From: JANOXC01 sp031418215
Lineage (GTDB): Bacteria > Bacteroidota > Bacteroidia > AKYH767-A > OLB10
Direction: 5' to 3'
DNA length: 12,135 nt
Assembly: GCA_031418215.1 (NCBI GenBank)
Contig: JANOXC010000056.1
Span: forward strand, 1-12,135
A program made the position numbers and the translations under genes. Shown here one piece after another: positions 6,390 through 12,135 of the stretch (position 1 is the stretch's first letter; every line of letters starts with the position of its first letter). Under the pieces are notes generated by a model that saw only the letters and a list, made by a program, of their open reading frames with translations, did not search any database and was not told the DNA's origin.

Positions 6390-9125
6390 TTATCCCACCG
6401 CTTTCTCAAAGACTTTTGCAATCAACTCACGTTGCTCCCGCTCATGTGCATGATGTGAACCGGTTGCCGGACTGGCACTGGCAGGACGACAGATAACTTG
6501 TAGTTTGATATCTTTTAAAGTGCGCAATAAATAACCCCAGGCTCCCATGTTTTCCGGTTCTTCCTGCACCCAAGAGTAAGAAGTTGCTTTCTTGTATTTG
6601 GATAACAATTGCTTAAATTGTTTTTCAGGAAAAGGATAAAGCTGTTCGATGCGGATTATTGCAACATCATTTGCCAGTTCTTTTTCTTTTTGTTCCAGCA
6701 ATTCAAAATATATTTTGCCACTGCATAAAATGAGTTTGGTAACTGTATTTACATCAGCCGCTCCATCATCAAATATTTCAGAAAACTTGCCTGTTGCTAA
6801 ATCATCAAGCGATGAAATGCAACGGGGATGGCGCAATAAACTTTTTGGTGTTAACACAATGAGTGGTTTTCTGAACTCACGTTTCAATTGTCTTCTCAGT
6901 ACATGAAAGAAGTTAGCAGGCGTAGTGCAATTAACCACTTGCATATTTTGTTCTGCGCACAAGTTGAGAAACCTCTCCAGTCTTGCACTGCTGTGCTCTG
7001 CTCCTTGTCCTTCGAACCCATGCGGCAATAACATCACAATGCCATTCATTCTTCTCCATTTATCTTCTGCGCTGCTGATGTATTGATCAATAACGATCTG
7101 CGCACCATTCATGAAATCACCAAATTGCGCTTCCCATATTACCAATGCATTTGGGCGCGTCATGGCATAACCATATTCAAATCCTAAAACGGCATATTCG
7201 CTCAACAAGGAATTATATATATTGAACGAACGTTGGTTTTCGTTAATATGATTAAGTGGCGTAAACTGGTCATCGGTTTCTTCAATACGAACTACGGCAT
7301 GACGGTGGGAAAAAGTTCCTCGCTCAACATCTTGACCTGAAAACCTTACGTCATGTCCTTCTATTAGTAAGGAACCATAAGCCAGCAATTCTCCCATGGC
7401 CCAGTCAAGCTTGCCGCCATTTTGAAGCATGGCTTTTCGGTCTGCAAAAAGTCTTGTTGTTTTGTTAAAGAAGTTTTTATCGGCAGGCAAGGAAGTGATT
7501 TTCTCACCAATTTCGATTAATGTATTTTTATTAACTCCTGTTGCAGGCGACTGATCAAAATCATTTTCATTGGCGAGGCGCAACCCTTTCCAGCTTCCTT
7601 CTAAAAAAGGGGTGATTTTAGAAGTTTGGGCTTGCTTGGCAGATTCCAGCTGTTGTTGTAATAACGCTTTGAATTGCTTCTCATTTTCTTTGACGAGAGA
7701 TGCTTCTACTTCTCCTTGCGCCGTCAATTGCTCATTATATATTTCCCGCGGATTGGCATGAGCGGCAATGGCTTTATATAATAGTGGTTGTGTAAAACGG
7801 GGTTCATCACCTTCATTATGGCCGTACTTACGGTAACCTAAAATATCAATGAATACATCACTATGAAATTGCTGGCGGAATTCCATAGCAAGTTGAATGG
7901 TATAGATCAATGCTTCCACATCGTCGCCATTCACATGAAATACCGGCGATAAAGTTACTTTCGCTACATCCGTGCAGTAAGTAGAAGAACGCGCATCTAA
8001 ATAGTTTGTGGTGAAACCAATTTGATTATTGATTACAAGATGTATTGTTCCGCCTGTACGGTATCCTCGCAATTGCGACATCTGTATCACTTCATACACA
8101 ACACCCTGCCCGGCAATAGCTGCATCACCATGAATCAAAATCGGCGCAATTAGATCTTCACTGCCGCCTTTTGTTCCATCAATCTTCGCCCGCACAATTC
8201 CTTCCACAACAGGATCCACAGCTTCCAAATGAGATGGGTTGGGAGCCATACTTAAATGTATTTTCTTTCCTGTGATAGTTGTTACATCTCCCGAAAATCC
8301 TAAATGATATTTTACATCACCCGATAAATCATTCTCATCATATTCCAATCCTTCAAACTCTGTAAAAATTTCTGAATAAGATTTACGCAAGGTGTTTGCC
8401 AAAACATTTAATCTGCCTCGGTGGGCCATGCCAATCACAAATTCTTTAATGCCCAAATTGGCACCCGTTTCAATTACTGCATCTAATGCGGGAATTAAGG
8501 TCTCACATCCTTCCAGTGAGAATCGTTTTTGTCCCACAAATTTTGTCTGCATGAAATTTTCAAAAGCAACGGCCTCATTTAATTTCTCCAGGATATGTTT
8601 TTTCTCTTCAATGGAAAATTGTTTGGAGTTCTTACTGCTTTCCATCTTCTCCTCCAGCCATTCTGTAATTTTAGGACTGCGTATATATTTATATTCAGCG
8701 CCAACACTTCTGCAATAAGTATCGTTTAAATGAGAAATAATGTTTTTCAATTTAGCATCACCAATGCCAATTAACGTTCCTGCATGAAAAACTGTTTCCA
8801 GGTCAGCTTCACTCAATCCAAAGTTTTCAATTGCTAAAGTGGGGTAATATTTTCTTCGCTCACGAACAGGATTTGTATGAGTAAACAAATGACCACGTGT
8901 TCGATAACCATTAATCAGGTTGATCACATTAAACTCTTTACGGAATGCTCCATCAACCGGAGTTTGTGTTGCAACAGCAGAACTTAAGGGAGCCTGAGCA
9001 AATTCAAACCCTTCAAAAAAGCGCTGCCAGCTGGGCTCTACTGTCTCCGAATCAGCCAGATATTGCTGATATAGGGTCTCCACAGTTTCTGCAGAAATAT
9101 TTCCTAAATAATTTAATTTATCCAT
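6390..9125 (-). CDS. sucA: 2-oxoglutarate dehydrogenase E1 component
   Basis: This thiamine-diphosphate enzyme decarboxylates 2-oxoglutarate and transfers the succinyl group to the lipoyl arm of E2 in the TCA-cycle complex. The 911-residue length suits the family. In order: the N-terminal E2/E3-contact segment (NYLGNISAETVETLYQQYL, 5-23); FVGQKRFSLEGCETLIP (196-212); MAHRGRLNVLAN (233-244); LSMAPNPSHLEAVDPV (291-306); the ThDP/Mg motif GDAAIAGQG (333-341) with NNQIGFTT (366-373); RKYGHNEGDEPRFTQP (432-447); the transketolase-type pyrimidine domain from about 570; and the C-terminal domain ending near ERELIAKVFEKAVG. The ATG at 9125 has its own promoter 23 nt upstream. Residues 519-911 are duplicated as a fragment at 783-1959, so this gene may be a hybrid formed by recombination. 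No sucB (E2) follows it in the window; repeat copy C does. Confidence 0.96.
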   Translation of the reverse strand: MDKLNYLGNISAETVETLYQQYLADSETVEPSWQRFFEGFEFAQAPLSSAVATQTPVDGAFRKEFNVINLINGYRTRGHLFTHTNPVRERRKYYPTLAIENFGLSEADLETVFHAGTLIGIGDAKLKNIISHLNDTYCRSVGAEYKYIRSPKITEWLEEKMESSKNSKQFSIEEKKHILEKLNEAVAFENFMQTKFVGQKRFSLEGCETLIPALDAVIETGANLGIKEFVIGMAHRGRLNVLANTLRKSYSEIFTEFEGLEYDENDLSGDVKYHLGFSGDVTTITGKKIHLSMAPNPSHLEAVDPVVEGIVRAKIDGTKGGSEDLIAPILIHGDAAIAGQGVVYEVIQMSQLRGYRTGGTIHLVINNQIGFTTNYLDARSSTYCTDVAKVTLSPVFHVNGDDVEALIYTIQLAMEFRQQFHSDVFIDILGYRKYGHNEGDEPRFTQPLLYKAIAAHANPREIYNEQLTAQGEVEASLVKENEKQFKALLQQQLESAKQAQTSKITPFLEGSWKGLRLANENDFDQSPATGVNKNTLIEIGEKITSLPADKNFFNKTTRLFADRKAMLQNGGKLDWAMGELLAYGSLLIEGHDVRFSGQDVERGTFSHRHAVVRIEETDDQFTPLNHINENQRSFNIYNSLLSEYAVLGFEYGYAMTRPNALVIWEAQFGDFMNGAQIVIDQYISSAEDKWRRMNGIVMLLPHGFEGQGAEHSSARLERFLNLCAEQNMQVVNCTTPANFFHVLRRQLKREFRKPLIVLTPKSLLRHPRCISSLDDLATGKFSEIFDDGAADVNTVTKLILCSGKIYFELLEQKEKELANDVAIIRIEQLYPFPEKQFKQLLSKYKKATSYSWVQEEPENMGAWGYLLRTLKDIKLQVICRPASASPATGSHHAHEREQRELIAKVFEKAVG

Positions 9126-9148
9126 CTAAAAGCTAAAAATTTGTGTGG

Positions 9149-9178
9149 CAAAGATAGTGGTTTAACAGGGAGAGGCAA
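9149..9178 (-). promoter_or_regulatory. sucA promoter
   Basis: On the minus strand TATCTTTG (9156-9149) matches the Bacteroidota -7 box TAnnTTTG exactly. A TTG at 9178-9176, 19 nt upstream, is a reduced -33 element. The box lies 23 nt before the sucA ATG, giving a short leader. Confidence 0.55.
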
Positions 9179-9240
9179 GAAGAATTATTCAGAAGTCTTA
9201 TTCGCATCCTCGTTGCAAACAAGGACAAGATCAGGTAAAT

Positions 9241-9274
9241 ATTGGCTAATTGGCTAATTTCAGAATTGGCTAAT
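9241..9274. repeat. Three copies of ATTGGCTAAT
   Basis: ATTGGCTAAT occurs at 9241-9250, 9249-9258 and 9265-9274. The third copy contains the stop codon of the acetyltransferase gene (9270-9272). It is a minor local sequence expansion of unknown role between that gene and sucA. Confidence 0.6.
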
Positions 9275-9767
9275 TATTTTTAAAAACTTTCTGCAACATA
9301 TGCACACTAAGATATTTTCCAAACTTCTTTCCCACCTCTTTCATGGTTCCAATTTGTTCAAATCCCAATCGTTCATGCAAATAAATACTTTGTTCATTGC
9401 CTTCAGAAATGCGTGAAATCAAGGTATGCAAACCACGCTCTTCACCTTCCAGTGTAATTAATTCAAGAAGTCTTTTTCCAATTCCCTGGTTGCGAAAATC
9501 TTTATCTACGTAAACTGAAACTTCTGCTGTACTGTCATATGCACAACGGTCGCTCCATTTGCTTAGGGAAGCCCAGCCAACAACCCGGTTATCGATTTCG
9601 GCTATTATTACAGGGTGTGCCGCATCATGGTTGCGAAACCATTCTAAGCGCGACTCAACTGTTTTGGGCTCTGTATCAAAGGTTGCTGTTGTTGTGAGGA
9701 TGGCGTCATTGTATATGTCCGTGATGGCTTCAATGTCTTTTTCGATGGCGGGGCGGATGTTTAACAT
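9270..9767 (-). CDS. GNAT-family N-acetyltransferase, phosphinothricin acetyltransferase-like
   Basis: The 165-residue protein belongs to the Pat/Bar/YwnH branch of GNAT enzymes, which acetylate small amine substrates such as phosphinothricin or methionine sulfoximine with acetyl-CoA. Visible family signatures are IRPAIEKDIEAITDIYNDAI (4-23), TATFDTEP, VVGWASLSKWSDRCAY, AEVSVYVDKDFRNQGIGKRLL with the acetyl-CoA loop R-N-Q-G-I-G, GNEQSIYLHERLGFEQIG, and EVGKKFGKYL. The start is the ATG at 9765-9767: an upstream TTG frame would add seven residues, but it falls inside the promoter -7 box at 9786-9793. It lies 144 nt upstream of sucA on the same strand; sucA has its own promoter, so co-transcription is optional. 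The true substrate cannot be told from sequence. Confidence 0.88.
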   Translation of the reverse strand: MLNIRPAIEKDIEAITDIYNDAILTTTATFDTEPKTVESRLEWFRNHDAAHPVIIAEIDNRVVGWASLSKWSDRCAYDSTAEVSVYVDKDFRNQGIGKRLLELITLEGEERGLHTLISRISEGNEQSIYLHERLGFEQIGTMKEVGKKFGKYLSVHMLQKVFKNN

Positions 9768-9785
9768 GGTAATAATTTTTGTAAG

Positions 9786-9793
9786 CAAAGATA
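9786..9793 (-). promoter_or_regulatory. -7 promoter box of the acetyltransferase gene
   Basis: TATCTTTG on the minus strand ends 18 nt before the ATG at 9767. No good -33 TTG is found at the usual distance; the nearest TTTG (9810-9807) is only 13 nt away, so strength is uncertain. Confidence 0.45.
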
Positions 9794-9811
9794 TTAATTA
9801 GCCATCCAAAG

Positions 9812-9904
9812 GTGTCATTCCCCGAGAACTCGGGGGAAACTTTTTACAGCCAACCTGAAAACACGTCTGTCATTCAGGCGGAAACTTTTTATAGCCAACC
9901 TGAA
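9812..9904. repeat. Two tandem intergenic repeat units with a GC-rich hairpin
   Basis: GGAAACTTTTTACAGCCAACCTGAA at 9835-9859 recurs at 9880-9904 with one mismatch in 25 nt, offset 45. Each is preceded by TGTCATTC (9813-9820, 9868-9875). Unit 1 contains CCCCGAG/CTCGGGG (9820-9826, 9829-9835) directly before the repeated block with its T-run, which resembles an intrinsic terminator on the plus strand. In unit 2, ATTCAGG (9872-9878) pairs with CCTGAAT (9899-9905). Confidence 0.6.
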
Positions 9905-10134
9905 TAGTTACTGGTAAGAACTAACATTTTGCTACTATTGATCATAATTGATTATTATAAATAGATTCCTCCTGAAGGACAATGGGTTTGATGTTCAATA
10001 AGAATTGGTTTCCTCCCAACTGGCGCGCGCTTGCAGCGCGTGACCGATGCACTTGTTAACCAACAAAAATTGTTTTCCTCCAACATATTCTCTTACTTTG
10101 TATTTCGATTCTCGCTAATGCTGCATTCGCAATA
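9905..10134. other. Non-coding region upstream of radA with small repeats
   Basis: No gene is seen. A hairpin CGCGC (10026-10030), TTGCA loop, GCGCG (10036-10040) lies between two near-identical strings, AATTGGTTTCCTCCCAAC (10003-10020) and AATTGTTTTCCTCCAAC (10068-10084). The second contains the candidate -33 element for radA. Confidence 0.45.
10070..10100 (+). promoter_or_regulatory. Candidate radA promoter
   Basis: TTG (10070-10072), 20 nt, then TTACTTTG (10093-10100). The -7 box is imperfect, with one base instead of two between TA and TTTG. A start just downstream would give a leader of about 55 nt to the TTG start codon at 10162. Confidence 0.35.
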
Positions 10135-10161
10135 GTGATATTAACTAATATATATAACACC

Positions 10162-11538
10162 TTGTCAAAAGTAAGAACCAGTTTTTATTGCCAAAGTTGT
10201 GGTGCACAGTCACCGAAATGGATTGGACATTGCCCATCCTGTAATTCATGGAATACCTACGTTGAGGAAGTAGTCGAAAAAACTGCACAACCAAATGAGT
10301 GGAAAATTGATAAAGGTAAAAAAGAACGTGTCAGTAAAGCACAGTTGATCGCTGATATCAGTGTGGAGAATAGCAAGCGATTTGTACTTCCTGATCAGGA
10401 AATGAATCGTGTTCTCGGCGGAGGCCTTGTTCCGGGTTCCGTTGTATTGCTCGGTGGTGAACCTGGAATTGGTAAGTCAACCTTGCTGTTGCAGTTAGCT
10501 GTTCAACTGCGTGGACTGAGGGTGTTATATATATCAGGAGAAGAAAGTGAACAACAAATCAGGATGCGTGCACAACGCATTGGCTTAGATGACAGTGATT
10601 GTTATATATTAACAGAAACTTCAACACAAAATATTTTTCGTCAGATTGAACAGGTGGAACCGGGACTTGTCATTATCGATTCTATTCAAACTTTGTATTC
10701 AGCTATTTATGAATCGGCTCCGGGAACTGTTACACAGATAAGAGGTTGTGCAGGCGAATTATTAAAATTTGCCAAGGAAACAGATACACCGGTTATCCTC
10801 GTTGGACACATTACAAAAGATGGAACTATTGCCGGTCCGAAAGTTTTGGAGCACATGGTGGATACTGTTTTACAGTTTGAAGGCGACCGCCATTATATAT
10901 ATCGGATTTTACGTTCAATTAAAAACCGTTATGGATCCACTGCGGAATTAGGTATCTATGAAATGCAGGGCAATGGCTTAAAGGAAGTTCCCAACCCATC
11001 ACAAGTATTGCTTTCCAACCGCGATCATTCATTAAGCGGAACAGCTATTGCATGTACGATGGAAGGGTTACGTCCGTTTTTAATTGAAGCGCAGGCTTTG
11101 GTCAGTACGGCGGTATATGGAACACCACAACGTTCTGCAACCGGATTTGATTTGCGAAGATTGAATATGTTATTGGCTGTATTGGAGAAGCGTTGCGGTT
11201 TTCTGCTTGGTGCGAAGGATGTTTTCTTAAATATTGCAGGTGGCTTCAGGGTTGAAGATCCTGCAACCGACCTTGCTGTAATTTGTTCTATCCTTTCTTC
11301 GGGAGAGAATATCCCTATTGATCCCCATGTTTGTTTTGCAGGCGAAGTTGGTCTTACCGGTGAAATTCGTCCCGTAAACCGCATCGACCAGCGTATCCGT
11401 GAGGCTGCGCGATTGGGTTTCAATACAATATATATATCAGGTTACAATGTGCAGGAAGAAGCTGCCAAGCATGAAAAGGAAATCAATGTTGTTCGAGTTT
11501 CAAAAGTGGAAGAGGTTTTTGGTGGATTGTTTGGCTAG
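10162..11538 (+). CDS. radA: DNA repair protein RadA
   Basis: RadA is a RecA-like ATPase that drives branch migration in homologous recombination. Starting from TTG at 10162 the protein is 458 residues and begins M-S-K-V-R-T-S-F-Y-C, the usual RadA N-terminus; a GTG at 10135 would add nine uncharacteristic residues. Domains in order: a four-Cys zinc finger (C10, C13, C24, C27 in YCQSCG and CPSCNSW); Walker A GGEPGIGKST (98-107); Walker B LVIIDSIQT (about 169-177); the RadA-specific KNRYG motif (254-258, usually KNRFG); and a C-terminal Lon-protease-like domain with GFRVEDPATDLAV and GEVGLTGEIRPV. Length and motifs are complete. It converges with the PLD-family gene, whose stop lies only 3 nt beyond the radA stop, leaving no space for a separate terminator. 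Confidence 0.95.
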   Translation: MSKVRTSFYCQSCGAQSPKWIGHCPSCNSWNTYVEEVVEKTAQPNEWKIDKGKKERVSKAQLIADISVENSKRFVLPDQEMNRVLGGGLVPGSVVLLGGEPGIGKSTLLLQLAVQLRGLRVLYISGEESEQQIRMRAQRIGLDDSDCYILTETSTQNIFRQIEQVEPGLVIIDSIQTLYSAIYESAPGTVTQIRGCAGELLKFAKETDTPVILVGHITKDGTIAGPKVLEHMVDTVLQFEGDRHYIYRILRSIKNRYGSTAELGIYEMQGNGLKEVPNPSQVLLSNRDHSLSGTAIACTMEGLRPFLIEAQALVSTAVYGTPQRSATGFDLRRLNMLLAVLEKRCGFLLGAKDVFLNIAGGFRVEDPATDLAVICSILSSGENIPIDPHVCFAGEVGLTGEIRPVNRIDQRIREAARLGFNTIYISGYNVQEEAAKHEKEINVVRVSKVEEVFGGLFG

Positions 11539-11541
11539 ACG

Positions 11542-12135
11542 CTATTTTAGTTTTCGTGTAAAAACATCAAGCACCAACTCACTTATGCTTACCAGTTTAT
11601 AGGAAGACCACTGTGATAAACGACTAAATATTGAATTCTTTTGGGTAAATGAATTGTGTGTAATTTCTTCGCAATGGTGCTTGGTGAGTAATGTCAATTC
11701 ATTATTAAATACTTCCCCGAAATTTTTATCAAGGACTTCAATATTCATTTCCATGCTGATGAATTCACTTAGATGATTCATGTTGTGAGAGCCAATGCTG
11801 ACCCAGCGCTGGTCAACTACTACAGCTTTGGCATGCAATACTGCCTCGTTATATTCAAAGATCCGGATGCCATTTCTTAAAAGCTTATTGTATAAATAGG
11901 CGATGGCCGGTTTAATGAATGGCACATCACTATTCTTAGATAGTATGATAGTTATGCTTCGCCCTTTTTTTGCCATCCTGATAATTATTTTTAAAAGCGT
12001 TCGGGAAGGAAGGAAATAGCTGGCAATTATCACAATGTTACTTTTAGCCGAGCCGAGCTTTTTTTTATAGGAGGCTGATATTTCATTTTTTCCACGCAAC
12101 CAGTCGTTTTGCAGCATTTTTGCCATCATTCCACC
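11542..12135 (-). CDS. Phospholipase D-family protein, cardiolipin synthase-like, C-terminal part (partial)
   Basis: The reading frame is open to the right edge (G-G before the first visible Met at 12129), so the 5' part is outside the window. The visible 197 codons contain one complete HKD motif, HAKAVVVDQRWVSIGSHN (H at 11835-11833, then K, D and G-S-H-N), followed by SEFISMEMNIEV. The preceding strand-helix IVIIASYFLPSRTLLKIIIRMAKKGRSITIILS is typical of the second PLD half of cardiolipin synthases. Such enzymes join two phosphatidyl groups at the membrane, using two HKD motifs; the first is expected upstream. The C-terminal 50 residues are not conserved in a way I recognise. A role in cardiolipin synthesis is likely but other PLD transferases or hydrolases are possible. 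Confidence 0.85.
   Translation of the reverse strand, partial: GGMMAKMLQNDWLRGKNEISASYKKKLGSAKSNIVIIASYFLPSRTLLKIIIRMAKKGRSITIILSKNSDVPFIKPAIAYLYNKLLRNGIRIFEYNEAVLHAKAVVVDQRWVSIGSHNMNHLSEFISMEMNIEVLDKNFGEVFNNELTLLTKHHCEEITHNSFTQKNSIFSRLSQWSSYKLVSISELVLDVFTRKLK

Noticed and set aside
9765..9788. TTG at 9786-9788 as start of the acetyltransferase gene
   Set aside because: It overlaps the TATCTTTG promoter box, so it would not be transcribed. The ATG at 9767 gives the usual family N-terminus.
1..12135. tRNA or rRNA genes
   Set aside because: No cloverleaf with TTCRA-type T-arm or rRNA-like segment was recognised by eye on either strand. A covariance-model scan was not possible here.

Overview
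The window looks like chromosomal DNA from a member of the Bacteroidota. Three coding starts (the Panacea antitoxin, sucA and the acetyltransferase genes) lie 18-30 nt downstream of a TATCTTTG box, which matches the -7 element TAnnTTTG of that phylum. The DNA is AT-rich, Shine-Dalgarno sequences are not evident, and the proteins read like Bacteroidota homologues. A finer placement cannot be justified from the sequence.

Layout. Positions 1-540 hold the C-terminal end of a type I restriction subunit (HsdR). Positions 541-782 are non-coding and repeat-rich. Positions 783-1959 are a displaced 3'-terminal copy of sucA (2-oxoglutarate dehydrogenase E1). Positions 1955-3797 form a compact minus-strand operon, read right to left: a HTH-Panacea antitoxin split by one in-frame TAA, a RelE-type toxin, a small SANT/Myb-like protein, and a membrane-anchored protein with a permuted papain/LRAT-like signature. 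Positions 3798-4510 are non-coding: the antitoxin promoter/operator, an AT-rich hairpin and a palindromic repeat. A secreted protein of unknown function follows (4511-6103, plus strand), then another copy of the palindromic repeat. Next come complete sucA (6390-9125, minus), a phosphinothricin-acetyltransferase-like GNAT protein (9270-9767, minus), radA (10162-11538, plus), and the C-terminal half of a phospholipase D/cardiolipin-synthase-like protein running off the right edge (minus).

How the parts relate. sucA, the GNAT gene, radA and the PLD gene look like ordinary housekeeping content. The left half looks accessory: restriction, toxin-antitoxin, small unknowns and repeats. The main structural signal is a direct repeat of about 1177 bp, 783-1959 versus 6395-7571, at a constant offset of 5612 with no net indel. 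It brackets the toxin-antitoxin operon and the secreted-protein gene. The copies differ by 29 of 393 residues, and the nucleotide match is much closer near the internal junction than in the middle. This fits integration of a circle or incoming DNA carrying a diverged sucA 3' end, leaving one complete (possibly hybrid) sucA and one truncated relic. A strain-chimeric assembly is the main alternative.
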